Positions 1-7,984 of a DNA stretch of 40,511 nucleotides are shown in pieces; position 1 is the first letter of the stretch, and the number at the start of each line of letters is the position of its first letter. Under the pieces are notes generated by a model, which saw nothing but the letters and a program-made list of their open reading frames with translations, was not told the DNA's origin and did no database searches. The position numbers were made by a program, and so were the translations under genes. Source of the DNA: Halanaerobiales bacterium (lineage in GTDB: Bacteria; Bacillota; Halanaerobiia; Halanaerobiales; DATFIM01); assembly GCA_035270125.1 (NCBI GenBank), contig DATFIM010000049.1, positions 1 to 40,511 on the forward strand, read 5' to 3'.

Positions 1-879
1 TTTTTCATTTAGATTTGTAAGTAAGTGTATACCATCTGCTACCCCTAAAGCTATAAGCATTACTGGAATCATAGTTGACACAGCATAAATTGGAATTCCA
101 ACTGCTGACATTAATCCAAAGGCCCAGATAGTACTAAATAAAACTACACTTAAAGTTAGCAATGTACTTTTTATACTTCTCAGAGCAATTATCAATACTA
201 TAGCTATAATTAAAACTACTAATGGTATCATTACTTTCATATCCTGAGGCATTAAATTTGCCAGTGTTCCTTCAACTACCGGTTGACCTGCAATATACAT
301 TTCACCCGGGCCATTTACTTCAGCTAAAATTTCCTGGATTTTATCATATAGTTTTAAACGATCAATCCCTTCATCAACCAATTGAGCCTGAATTAGTGCT
401 ACTGTATTATCTTCAGAAACAAGCCTTCCAGAAACCATATTATTACTGCTAACAGTTTGTTTTAAGTCTTCAAATTCAGCTTCATTATCAGGTATAGTAC
501 TAAAAAACTCTTCAACTTCTAAACCAAAATCTGAAGCAGATATATTATTTGCAGTAGCTATACTTTTTATGTCCTCTTCATTTATTTCTTCTAAAGAAGA
601 TAATCTATCACTTATTTCCAATATTTGTTCTATTGTTTTTTTATTATATATTTCATTTTCATTTTCAACTGCTACAATCACTGCATCATTTATATCAAAA
701 AGATCTTCATAATGTTCACTTTTTTCAAAAGCCGGATGATTCTCTGGCATATATTCATTTAGATTTGTTTCTATTCTTGCTTTATCATAAATTTCAAAAC
801 CAAAAAATGCTGTAATTGCAAATAAAATTAATAAAGTAATTATTGGTTTTTTTAGTACAAAATCGTTAATTTTATTCAT
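1..879 (-). CDS. RND/MMPL family exporter, N-terminal part (cut by window edge)
   Basis: The reading frame is open from an ATG at 877-879 to the window edge: 293 codons, with the C-terminus lost. The start has a good ribosome site (GGGAGGT). Residues about 13-30 form a first membrane segment, then a long extracytoplasmic region follows that includes the sequence NLNEYMPENHP, typical of MMPL/RND proteins. After about residue 213 hydrophobic segments resume (PLVVLIIAIVLIIALRS, then a segment containing PVMLIALGVADGIHLL with the family's charged intramembrane residue). Family members are proton-driven exporters of lipids, drugs or hydrophobic compounds; the substrate here is unknown. A TetR repressor lies immediately upstream in the same direction, and a TetR-type operator lies between them, so substrate-induced export is the likely logic. 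Confidence 0.85.
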   Translation of the reverse strand, partial: MNKINDFVLKKPIITLLILFAITAFFGFEIYDKARIETNLNEYMPENHPAFEKSEHYEDLFDINDAVIVAVENENEIYNKKTIEQILEISDRLSSLEEINEEDIKSIATANNISASDFGLEVEEFFSTIPDNEAEFEDLKQTVSSNNMVSGRLVSEDNTVALIQAQLVDEGIDRLKLYDKIQEILAEVNGPGEMYIAGQPVVEGTLANLMPQDMKVMIPLVVLIIAIVLIIALRSIKSTLLTLSVVLFSTIWAFGLMSAVGIPIYAVSTMIPVMLIALGVADGIHLLTNLNEK

Positions 880-895
880 TCTATACCTCCCTAGA

Positions 896-923
896 ATTAA
901 TGAATGAACAATCATTCATTAAT
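896..923. promoter_or_regulatory. TetR operator upstream of the RND exporter
   Basis: Two 12-nt arms (ATTAATGAATGA and its complement) flank ACAA. The 18-bp core TGAATGAACAATCATTCA at 901-918 is the exact reverse complement of the site at 1526-1543 upstream of the TetR gene. It lies 17 bp from the exporter start, where bound repressor would block transcription. The match between the two sites is seen directly; binding by the adjacent TetR is inferred. Confidence 0.8.
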
Positions 924-936
924 GTGTAAATTTTTT

Positions 937-1509
937 TCATTCTCTTAAACCTTTTTTCAATATCATTATTAACTCCTCTGGTGCTTTCATTAACATATTT
1001 TTATCTTCATTTTTTATTGCTTTTTCAACTATTCCCTGTATTGAGCCAAAAATAATATTTGCACTAATCTCCGGATCATAACTTTCATTTATCTCTCCTC
1101 TTTGTATAGCATCTTTTAACTCATTCTCTAAGATTTCAGGTATCATAGTTAAATATTCATTTATAGAATCAGAACCTTCTTTTTTAGGAAAATCTTTTTC
1201 TCTTACTAAAATTTCACCAACTGCAATATTTTCTTTAATTTCTTTGAAGTGAAAATTCAAGAATTTTTCTAATTTTTCCCAAAAATTCAGGTTCTGCTGT
1301 TTTATTTTCTTTAAATTTTTCATTCTTTTTTCTAACTCATATTTAAAAATATAATTTAAAATGTCTTCCTTATTTTTAAAATAATTATAAATTGTACCGA
1401 CTGCAACATTTGCTTCTTCTGCTATTTCAGAAGTTTTTGTATTATAAAAGCCCTTTTTTGACATTACATTTATAGCTGCTTTTCTGATTAATTCCTTTTT
1501 ATCAGTCAT
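937..1509 (-). CDS. TetR/AcrR family transcriptional repressor
   Basis: This is a 190-residue protein of normal TetR length. The N-terminal helix-turn-helix is clear: residues about 10-45 contain AAINVMSKKGFYNTKTSEIA followed by NVAVGTIYNYFKNKEDIL. The C-terminal ligand-binding and dimerisation half is divergent, as usual, so the inducer cannot be predicted. The ATG start has a GGGG-type ribosome site about 8 nt upstream. The gene ends 58 bp before the RND exporter. Identical operators precede both genes, indicating autoregulation plus control of the exporter. A likely sigma-A promoter sits at 1545-1573, with its start point inside the operator. Confidence 0.93.
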   Translation of the reverse strand: MTDKKELIRKAAINVMSKKGFYNTKTSEIAEEANVAVGTIYNYFKNKEDILNYIFKYELEKRMKNLKKIKQQNLNFWEKLEKFLNFHFKEIKENIAVGEILVREKDFPKKEGSDSINEYLTMIPEILENELKDAIQRGEINESYDPEISANIIFGSIQGIVEKAIKNEDKNMLMKAPEELIMILKKGLRE

Positions 1510-1525
1510 TAGTAGATCCCCTTTC

Positions 1526-1543
1526 TGAATGATTGTTCATTCA
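1526..1543. promoter_or_regulatory. TetR operator in its own promoter
   Basis: TGAATGATTGTTCATTCA is a 7-bp inverted repeat around TTGT and the exact reverse complement of the core at 901-918. It begins 2 bp downstream of the predicted -10 box, so a bound repressor would cover the transcription start. This supports autorepression. Confidence 0.82.
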
Positions 1544-1544
1544 T

Positions 1545-1573
1545 AATATAACATAAAAATATCATTATGTCAA
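1545..1573 (-). promoter_or_regulatory. Sigma-A promoter of the tetR gene
   Basis: On the minus strand there is a perfect TTGACA (1568-1573), a 17-bp spacer and TATATT (1545-1550). The -35 box directly abuts the terminator hairpin of the oppositely located operon end at 1574-1598. Confidence 0.75.
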
Positions 1574-1598
1574 AAAGGTGGGATTATTTCCCACCTTT
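1574..1598 (-). terminator. Rho-independent terminator after the glgA-pulA-HTH-zinc ribbon run
   Basis: A perfect 10-bp stem (AAAGGTGGGA with TCCCACCTTT) has a 5-nt loop and is followed on the minus strand by TT before the tetR -35 box. It lies 10 bp beyond the stop of the small zinc-ribbon gene and separates the glycogen operon from tetR. Confidence 0.85.
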
Positions 1599-1607
1599 TA
1601 TATACTG

Positions 1608-1856
1608 TTATTTACTTATTTTTTTGCCAGTAAAAGTAAATTCATCCCTATTCATCTTATAATATTTACCTCTATTATTTTCTTCTAATTCACCAATAAT
1701 ATTATCACATTCAGAACATACTAATTTATCATTTACTTCTTTTGCATCATATGCTCTAGTGATTCTATTTTTCCAGCATCTTAAGACTTTTCCCTTGCCT
1801 ATTTTTTTATATTTAAATAATTTTGATTTACATTTAGCACATTTAATAGTTAAAAT
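1608..1856 (-). CDS. Small zinc-ribbon protein with apparent AUU start
   Basis: An open frame of about 82 codons encodes a compact protein with two CxxC knuckles: KCAKCK near the N-terminus and VCSECD about 40 residues later, plus a further CW between them. This is a zinc-ribbon or Com-like finger pattern, suggesting nucleic-acid or protein binding. The frame contains no ATG, GTG or TTG upstream of the cysteines. A ribosome site (GAGGTGG, 1861-1867) sits just before two successive ATT codons, and an in-frame TGA lies directly upstream, so initiation at ATT (1854-1856 or 1857-1859) is the simplest reading. It follows the winged-helix gene by about 18 nt and precedes a terminator, making it the last gene of the glgA operon. 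Function is unknown. A pseudogene or a sequence error at the start codon remains possible. Confidence 0.6.
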   Translation of the reverse strand: MLTIKCAKCKSKLFKYKKIGKGKVLRCWKNRITRAYDAKEVNDKLVCSECDNIIGELEENNRGKYYKMNRDEFTFTGKKISK

Positions 1857-1860
1857 AATA

Positions 1861-1867
1861 CCACCTC
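1861..1867 (-). promoter_or_regulatory. Ribosome site deciding the zinc-ribbon start
   Basis: GAGGTGG on the minus strand is the only Shine-Dalgarno-like sequence before the small zinc-ribbon frame. It points to an ATT codon 1-4 nt downstream and lies 7 nt past the stop of the upstream gene, so translational coupling is also plausible. Confidence 0.5.
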
Positions 1868-1874
1868 AAAATCA

Positions 1875-2429
1875 CTAGTCCATCTCTGGAAAAAAGAAAT
1901 TATATAAATAATATTTATGGTAGCTAGAATTATTTTTTCTTTTCTTTTCATCTTTATCACTTAAAAAGTCATTAATTATTTCATTGAATTCTTCAGCTTC
2001 TTCATCAGTTAAATAAATACCCGAATAACTCATTTTTATTTTTTTATAAAATTTTTCAAACTTTTCTTTTTCACTTAAATCATCTTTATCATATAATTTG
2101 TCTAAATTATTTATTAAACTATTTTCCATATGATTGATAAATCCTCTGATCCAATCAGCATTATCTTTGTTAGTACTGCTTATTAACTCCTGTCCTTCAA
2201 AGCTATCAGCAGAAGTCCTGTAACCATTTTCTGTCTCTTCTAATATCCCTGCTTTTACCATTTCTTTAACATAATTTTTTATTAATGACTGCTTTTCATT
2301 TAATTTTTTTACAATATAGTCAATAGTTACAGTTTCATCTTCAACTACACCAATTATATCCATAGATATTGGATCACCAAGTAGTTCCATAATTTTACGA
2401 TCAGTAATTTTCATTTTCTTTTTTTTCAT
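1875..2429 (-). CDS. ArsR-like winged-helix regulator in the glycogen operon
   Basis: This 184-residue protein has an N-terminal winged-helix fold. Residues about 8-70 (KIMELLGDPISMDIIGVV, then a recognition region YIVKKLNEKQSLIKNYVKEM and a wing ending GILEETENGYRTS) resemble ArsR/HTH_20 regulators. The remaining 110 residues are acidic and helical, without a recognisable effector domain, and end in an aromatic YHKYYLYNFFFPEMD tail. The ATG start has a strong GGAGGG site. It lies 38 bp after pulA and just before the zinc-ribbon gene. Its position makes it a candidate regulator of glycogen turnover, but neither target nor signal is visible in the sequence. Confidence 0.75.
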   Translation of the reverse strand: MKKKKMKITDRKIMELLGDPISMDIIGVVEDETVTIDYIVKKLNEKQSLIKNYVKEMVKAGILEETENGYRTSADSFEGQELISSTNKDNADWIRGFINHMENSLINNLDKLYDKDDLSEKEKFEKFYKKIKMSYSGIYLTDEEAEEFNEIINDFLSDKDEKKRKNNSSYHKYYLYNFFFPEMD

Positions 2430-2467
2430 GAAAATCCCTCCTTAATATAATTTATATAAATTTTATT

Positions 2468-4387
2468 TTACCTAGAAATAAGAACCATAACTGAAATAGG
2501 AGGTACTTTTATATGATGATCTTTAAAAATATTGAATACTTCATTCCCAGCCTTTTTATCATCAACTATTATTCCCCATCTACCCTCACCTATTTCAAAA
2601 TCAATCCATTCTCGATTTGGATTATAAAGAATTAATAGTTCTTCCTCTTTTTTTGAATTTGATATTTCAGATTTTATTTTATAAGCTACAGTATTTGAAG
2701 GTGATTCTAAAAATTCAAGATTATTTCGTATCGTTTTGGCATCATCCATTCTAAAAATTTCATAACTTTTTCGTAAATCTATTAAACCACTATAATATTT
2801 GAATGTATTATGAAATCTTGTTTTTCTCTCCCATTTTAACATATTAATATAGTCTCCGGCATTATAACTATTGGAATTACCATATTTAGTACGTAAAAAT
2901 TCCTCTCCTCCCTGTAAAAAAGGAACACCTAAAGAAGTAAAAATTATTGCCTGGGCCATCTTGTCCATTTTAATTCTAATATGTCTGGGTTCTTCCCCAT
3001 TAGTTTTTTTAAGTTTATCCCAGAGTGTAAGATTATCATGAGCACTGACATAATTAATAGTTTCACTGGGACTTACAGTGAAATCATGAATTTCTTTGTT
3101 ATAATAGATTGCCCCAACTATGCCTTTTTTTATCTCATTTGAAAGACCTTTTTTACCATTAACAAATCCTCTAGTATCTCCATCAGTATCACCTTTAATT
3201 GCATCACGGAAATGGTCATTAAAAGCTGAAATATTCATTTTCTTTTGAGCACCTTTTAACATTTGTTCATCATGATGAAGTTGAGGAGGTAAGGCTGACC
3301 AGGGTTCACCATATAAAAGAATAGATGAATCTATTTCATGTAATTTATCTTCAGCCAAATCCATTGTTTCTTTATCTATTATTCTCATCAAATCAAATCT
3401 AAATCCATCAATATGATATTCTTCTGCCCAATAAGATAATGAATCAATAATAAATTTTCTAGCCATAGGTTTTTCAGTAGCAAATTCATTACCGACTCCA
3501 GATCCATTAGCTAAATTATGCTCATCTTCATGTTTCCTATAAAAATAACCAGGAGCAGTTTTAGAAAAAGTTGAATCTTCAGTATAATAAGTGTGATTAT
3601 ATACTACATCCATGATTACTCCTATACCTTCATCATGAAGAGCTTTAACCATTTTCTTAAATTCAATAATTCTTGTTTCATCAGAAGGATCACTGGCATA
3701 AGAACCTTCAGGAACATTATAATAATAAGGATCATAACCCCAATTATAATCTTTTTGCCAGGTGTCATCCACTGTAGCAAAATCAAATACTGGCAAAAGG
3801 TGAACATGAGTAATTCCCAATTCTTTTAAATGATCAATACCAGTTTTAAAACCATAACGATTTTTTGTTCCTTTTTCTGTAAAAGCTAAATAGTCACCTT
3901 TTAATTCTATACCAGATTCTGAAGAAATAGAAAAATCTTTTACATGCACTTCATAAATTATTGCATCAGTAGGTTTTTCTAACTTAACTCTACAATCGCT
4001 TTCCCAGCCCTCTGGATTGGTTTTTGAAAGATCAACAATATATCCTAATTTACTATTAGTACCTACAGCACGTGCATAGGGGTCAATAACTTCATAACTG
4101 TATTCTCCATAATCAACTATAAATAAATAATAATTTCCAGAAAGGTCTTCAGAAACTAATGTAGACCAGCATCCATTTTCCCCTTTTTTTAATAGAAATT
4201 TATCATTTATTGATTTATCATTTTCATCTGCAAAAATTAAAACTTCAACTTTTTCAGCAGCAGGAGACCAAATTTTAAAAGACGTTGATCCTTTGTCCAC
4301 AATAACTCCCAAATCATCTCCATTATAAAAAATATCACCATATTCAAAACTTAAATCCATTTTATTATCTAAACTCATAATACCCAA
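2468..4387 (-). CDS. pulA: Type I pullulanase (glycogen debranching, GH13)
   Basis: This enzyme hydrolyses alpha-1,6 branch points of glycogen, pullulan or limit dextrins. The 639-residue product has an N-terminal CBM48-like domain (residues about 20-110), then the type I pullulanase signature YNWGYDP (214-220). The GH13 regions follow: DVVYNH (260-265), GFRFDLM (328-334, nucleophile D332), YGEPW (acid/base E361) and YVSAHDN (about 448). No signal peptide is seen, so it acts in the cytoplasm on stored glycogen. The TTG at 4385-4387 lies 8 nt from GGAGG, better spaced than the ATG three codons later at 4376-4378, so either start is possible. It follows glgA by 38 bp and is probably co-transcribed with it. 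Confidence 0.95.
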   Translation of the reverse strand: MGIMSLDNKMDLSFEYGDIFYNGDDLGVIVDKGSTSFKIWSPAAEKVEVLIFADENDKSINDKFLLKKGENGCWSTLVSEDLSGNYYLFIVDYGEYSYEVIDPYARAVGTNSKLGYIVDLSKTNPEGWESDCRVKLEKPTDAIIYEVHVKDFSISSESGIELKGDYLAFTEKGTKNRYGFKTGIDHLKELGITHVHLLPVFDFATVDDTWQKDYNWGYDPYYYNVPEGSYASDPSDETRIIEFKKMVKALHDEGIGVIMDVVYNHTYYTEDSTFSKTAPGYFYRKHEDEHNLANGSGVGNEFATEKPMARKFIIDSLSYWAEEYHIDGFRFDLMRIIDKETMDLAEDKLHEIDSSILLYGEPWSALPPQLHHDEQMLKGAQKKMNISAFNDHFRDAIKGDTDGDTRGFVNGKKGLSNEIKKGIVGAIYYNKEIHDFTVSPSETINYVSAHDNLTLWDKLKKTNGEEPRHIRIKMDKMAQAIIFTSLGVPFLQGGEEFLRTKYGNSNSYNAGDYINMLKWERKTRFHNTFKYYSGLIDLRKSYEIFRMDDAKTIRNNLEFLESPSNTVAYKIKSEISNSKKEEELLILYNPNREWIDFEIGEGRWGIIVDDKKAGNEVFNIFKDHHIKVPPISVMVLISR

Positions 4388-4425
4388 TTATCCTTCCTCC
4401 ACTCTAATTATAAATATTCTAGTAT

Positions 4426-5865
4426 TTACAAACTTTTATATAATTTTATATATTCCTGTGCTGAATGTTTCCAACTAAAATCTTTTACCATAGCTCTTTT
4501 CATTAATTTTTCCCAAATTTCTTTCTGCTGATAAAAATGTATTGCTCTTCTGATTGTGTATAACATATCATGGGCATTAAAATTAGCAAAAGAAAAACCA
4601 AATCCAGTATCTTCAAATTCATTATAGGGTTCTACAGTATCTTTTAAGCCTCCAGTTTCTTTGACAATTGGAATGGTTCCATAACGCATACTAATTATTT
4701 GACTCAATCCACATGGTTCAAACCTTGAAGGCATTAAAAACATATCAAGCCCAGCATACATTTTTTGGGCAAGCTTACCATCATACTTGATTTTTACGCC
4801 TATCTGATCAGGATATTTTTTAGATATTCTTTTAAAGAAATTTTCATATTTTTTCTGACCGGTTCCTAATAAAACAAACTGCATATCTTCCTTATTGATC
4901 GCTTCTTCAAGAATAGCCTTGATTAGATCAATTCCTTTTTGTTCAACAAGTCTGGTAACAATACCTATTAAAGGAATCTCCTTATTAACTGGTAATTCAA
5001 ACTCTTTTTGCAGTTTTTCTTTATTTTTAAGTTTAGTTTCCAAATCATCTTGATCATAATTGTAATAAATATCTGAGTCAGTCTTTGGATTGAATTTATC
5101 ATAACTTATTCCATTAACAATCCCTTTTAAATCTCTACTTCTCATTCTTAAGGCATAATCTAAACCTTCTCCAAAATATGATGTTTTTATTTCTTCAGCA
5201 TATGTCTCACTAACTGTATTTATTTTATCAGCATAAAATATGCCTGCTTTCATAAAATTAACAAGACCATTATGGCGAATATTTCCTGAATTCCAGTGCC
5301 AGTAATTAATTCCCAGTACATCGCCAATAATTTTAGGATCAAACTGACCCTGATAACGCAAGTTATGTATAGTATAAAGTGTTTTTATATCTTCATAAAA
5401 ATCATATTTTCGATAATTATCATCCAAAAGTAATGCTAAAATTCCTGTCTGCCAATCGTTAAAGTGAATTATATCTGGTTTAAAATCAATTTCTGGTAAC
5501 ATTTCTAATACTGCTCTATTAAAAAAAGTAAATTGTACTTCTTTATCATTATTTTCATACAAAGTTGATCTATTAAAATAATATTTATTGTCTATAAAAT
5601 AAGTAGGAACACCTTCATTTAATAATTTATTTACACCTACATATTCTTCTCTCCAAACTACATCAGTTTTAAAGTCAGTTACATGTTCTAATTCTAATTT
5701 AAATTTTTCATCCATATTCAGATATTCAGGTAATACAACCCGGACATCATGACCTTCCTCACGTAAGATTTGTGGTAGTGACCCTGAAACATCTGCTAGG
5801 CCCCCTGTTTTAACAAATGGATCTGCTTCAGAAGTAACAAATAAGATTTTTAATTTTTCAGACAT
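4426..5865 (-). CDS. glgA: Glycogen synthase (ADP-glucose dependent, GT5)
   Basis: It transfers glucose from ADP-glucose to the non-reducing end of the growing alpha-1,4-glucan. At 479 residues the length is normal for GT5. The N-terminal KTGGLADV substrate loop is at residues 19-26, and the C-terminal nucleotide-binding motif RFEPCGLSQ begins near residue 381 (Glu about 383), followed by the conserved GGLKDTV. The ATG start has a GGGAGG site. It is transcribed divergently from glgB and is the first gene of the glgA-pulA-regulator-zinc ribbon run, with a probable promoter at 5904-5933. Its substrate is supplied by the GlgC/GlgD pair encoded on the opposite arm. Confidence 0.97.
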   Translation of the reverse strand: MSEKLKILFVTSEADPFVKTGGLADVSGSLPQILREEGHDVRVVLPEYLNMDEKFKLELEHVTDFKTDVVWREEYVGVNKLLNEGVPTYFIDNKYYFNRSTLYENNDKEVQFTFFNRAVLEMLPEIDFKPDIIHFNDWQTGILALLLDDNYRKYDFYEDIKTLYTIHNLRYQGQFDPKIIGDVLGINYWHWNSGNIRHNGLVNFMKAGIFYADKINTVSETYAEEIKTSYFGEGLDYALRMRSRDLKGIVNGISYDKFNPKTDSDIYYNYDQDDLETKLKNKEKLQKEFELPVNKEIPLIGIVTRLVEQKGIDLIKAILEEAINKEDMQFVLLGTGQKKYENFFKRISKKYPDQIGVKIKYDGKLAQKMYAGLDMFLMPSRFEPCGLSQIISMRYGTIPIVKETGGLKDTVEPYNEFEDTGFGFSFANFNAHDMLYTIRRAIHFYQQKEIWEKLMKRAMVKDFSWKHSAQEYIKLYKSL

Positions 5866-5903
5866 TTTAAAAACCTCCCAAATAAAAAACTCCTGTTCTC
5901 TTT

Positions 5904-5933
5904 ATTATATCATTACTTTTAGAGAAAATCCAA
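5904..5933 (-). promoter_or_regulatory. Probable sigma-A promoter of glgA operon
   Basis: Minus strand: TTGGAT (5928-5933), an 18-bp spacer and a perfect TATAAT (5904-5909). The -10 box is about 38 bp upstream of the glgA ATG. Confidence 0.6.
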
Positions 5934-5981
5934 CTTTAAGCTAATTAACTGGAATTTAGTTTAAATAAATATTCATAAATC

Positions 5982-6010
5982 TAGAAATAAATACAGGCAT
6001 ATGTTATAAT
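5982..6010 (+). promoter_or_regulatory. Extended -10 promoter of glgBCDP operon
   Basis: A perfect TATAAT (6005-6010) is preceded by an upstream TG (6002-6003), giving an extended -10. A weak -35 (TAGAAA, 5982-5987) is 17 bp away. The predicted start near 6017 leaves a leader of about 60 nt before glgB. Confidence 0.65.
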
Positions 6011-6036
6011 TATATAAACAAATACTGTATTTATTT
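5985..6036. repeat. Perfect 12-bp inverted repeat framing the glgB promoter
   Basis: AAATAAATACAG (5985-5996) and its exact reverse complement CTGTATTTATTT (6025-6036) are separated by 28 bp that contain the -10 box. The left arm overlaps the -35 and the right arm lies just past the start point. The right arm overlaps a smaller palindrome, AAATAC-T-GTATTT (6020-6032). This layout suits a repressor or activator operator; it could also act as RNA structure in read-through transcripts. AT-richness makes chance similarity easier. Confidence 0.55.
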
Positions 6037-6075
6037 AATTAGTTAAATTATGCCTAATGCCCTGGAGGTAAATTT

Positions 6076-7983
6076 ATGAGTGAAAATTATCCAAATGAAT
6101 ATAATCGTTATCTATTTCATAAAGGTGAAAATTATCATAGTTATAAATTTCTAGGTAATCATCTATTCCAAAAAAAAGAAAAAAAGGGAGTTCGTTTTTC
6201 ACTATGGGCACCTAATGCAAAAAAAATAAGTGTTATTGGAGATTTTAATAACTGGCAAAGTAATATTGATGAAATGAAAAAAATTAAAAACTCTGGAATA
6301 TGGACTATATTTATTAATAAAGCTAAAGCAGGTGATTTATATAAATATAAAATAACTGGACCAAATAATGAAATTAGAATAAAAGCTGACCCTTATGCTA
6401 ACTATGCAGAAAAAAAGCCTAATACTGCTTCTCGTGTCTTTAATAATAATAAATATAAATGGAATGATGAAAAATGGATAAAAAAAAGAAATAATTTTGA
6501 TCCTCACAAAGAAGCAATTTTAATTTATGAACTTCATCTTGGTTCCTGGATTAGAGATGAGGAAAATAATTATCTTAATTACCGAGAAATAGCTGATAAA
6601 CTTGTCGATTATATTAAAAAAATGGGTTATACTCATATTGAATTACTTCCAATTGCTGAGCATCCATTTGATGGTTCCTGGGGTTATCAAACAACTGGCT
6701 ATTATGCTGTTACCAGTCGTTATGGTAATCCTGATGATTTTAAATATTTAGTAGATAAATGTCATCAAAATAATATAGGAGTTATAATGGACTGGGTACC
6801 AGGACATTTTTGTAAAGATGACCATGGACTAAGAATCTTTGATGGAACACCTCTTTATGAAAGTGAGGACCCTAGAAGGGCTGAAAATATTCAGTGGGAT
6901 ACCCTTAATTTTGATTTTGCCCAACCAGAAATTTGGAGCTTTCTTATCTCTAATGCCATATACTGGTTAAAAGAATTTCATATTGATGGGATAAGAGCTG
7001 ATGCAGTAAGTAATATGATCTATTTGGACTACCAAAAAAAAGATGGTCAGTGGGCTGCTAATAAGTATGGTGGAAATGAAAATCTAGAAGCTATTGCTTT
7101 TTTACAAAAATTAAATGAAGTAGTCTTTAAAGAATTCCCTGGTACTTTAATGATAGCTGAAGAATCAAGTGCCTGGCCTGGAGTAACTTCTCCTACATAC
7201 CATGATGGCCTTGGCTTTAATTTTAAATGGAATATGGGTTGGATGAATGATACTTTAGAATATATGGAAAAAGATCCTCTATTCAGAAAAGGTGTCCATA
7301 ATAAATTAACTTTTTCAATTATGTACACATATTCTGAAAATTACATACTTCCTCTTTCTCATGATGAAGTAGTTCATGGTAAAAAATCATTATTAGATAA
7401 AATGCCAGGCGAATATTGGGAAAAATTTGCTAACTTAAGGCTTCTATTCGGTTATATGTTAGCCCATCCTGGCAAAAATTTATTATTTATGGGAGGAGAA
7501 TTTGGTCAATTTATTGAGTGGAATTATAAACAGGAATTAGATTGGTCTTTATTAGAATATGAAAAACACAAAAAAATGTCTGATTATGTTAAAGAATTAA
7601 ATAAATTTTATTTAGAAGAAAAAGCTCTCTGGCTTCTTGACCATAAACCAGAAGGCTTTGAATGGGTGGAGGCAGATGATAAAGATAAAAGTATTATTAG
7701 TTTTTTAAGATTTCCCTATAATCAGGAAAATCATTTACTTGTTATTTGTAACTTCACACCTGTGTTCAGAGAAAATTATCAGGTTGGTATTCCATTTTAT
7801 AAAAAATATGAAATTGTATTTAATAGTGATCTGGAGAAATATGGGGGGGAAAATACTATTAATCAAAAGTTATATTCTCCTTTTAAAAAATCCTGTAATT
7901 CTAAACCTTATTCATTAAAAATTGATTTACCTCCACTCTCTATTTTATATTTAAAAATAAATGAAAATACTAAGGAGGGTTAA
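6076..7983 (+). CDS. glgB: 1,4-alpha-glucan branching enzyme (GH13)
   Basis: It cuts an alpha-1,4 chain and re-attaches it through alpha-1,6 bonds to branch glycogen. The 635-residue product has an N-terminal CBM48 ([21 protein letters not shown], about residues 40-60) and the catalytic barrel. [15 protein letters not shown] carries the nucleophile D309, AEES at about 361-364 carries the acid/base Glu, and [12 protein letters not shown] is the conserved transition-state region. A beta-sandwich C-terminal domain ends near [17 protein letters not shown] site lies 8 nt upstream of the ATG. It opens the rightward operon glgB-glgC-glgD-glgP and is followed almost immediately by glgC. Confidence 0.97.
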   Translation: MSENYPNEYNRYLFHKGENYHSYKFLGNHLFQKKEKKGVRFSLWAPNAKKISVIGDFNNWQSNIDEMKKIKNSGIWTIFINKAKAGDLYKYKITGPNNEIRIKADPYANYAEKKPNTASRVFNNNKYKWNDEKWIKKRNNFDPHKEAILIYELHLGSWIRDEENNYLNYREIADKLVDYIKKMGYTHIELLPIAEHPFDGSWGYQTTGYYAVTSRYGNPDDFKYLVDKCHQNNIGVIMDWVPGHFCKDDHGLRIFDGTPLYESEDPRRAENIQWDTLNFDFAQPEIWSFLISNAIYWLKEFHIDGIRADAVSNMIYLDYQKKDGQWAANKYGGNENLEAIAFLQKLNEVVFKEFPGTLMIAEESSAWPGVTSPTYHDGLGFNFKWNMGWMNDTLEYMEKDPLFRKGVHNKLTFSIMYTYSENYILPLSHDEVVHGKKSLLDKMPGEYWEKFANLRLLFGYMLAHPGKNLLFMGGEFGQFIEWNYKQELDWSLLEYEKHKKMSDYVKELNKFYLEEKALWLLDHKPEGFEWVEADDKDKSIISFLRFPYNQENHLLVICNFTPVFRENYQVGIPFYKKYEIVFNSDLEKYGGENTINQKLYSPFKKSCNSKPYSLKIDLPPLSILYLKINENTKEG

Positions 7984-7984
7984 G

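Noticed and set aside
7047-7328. Open frames on the opposite strand inside glgB, and similar antisense frames inside smc, ffh, comM and others
   Set aside because: They lie wholly within well-identified genes, have no ribosome sites or recognisable motifs, and mirror the codon pattern of the real gene.
7961-7984. Upstream ATG start for glgC inside the end of glgB
   Set aside because: It lacks a ribosome site; the ATG at 7985 has AAGGAGGG right before it and gives the normal GlgC N-terminus.
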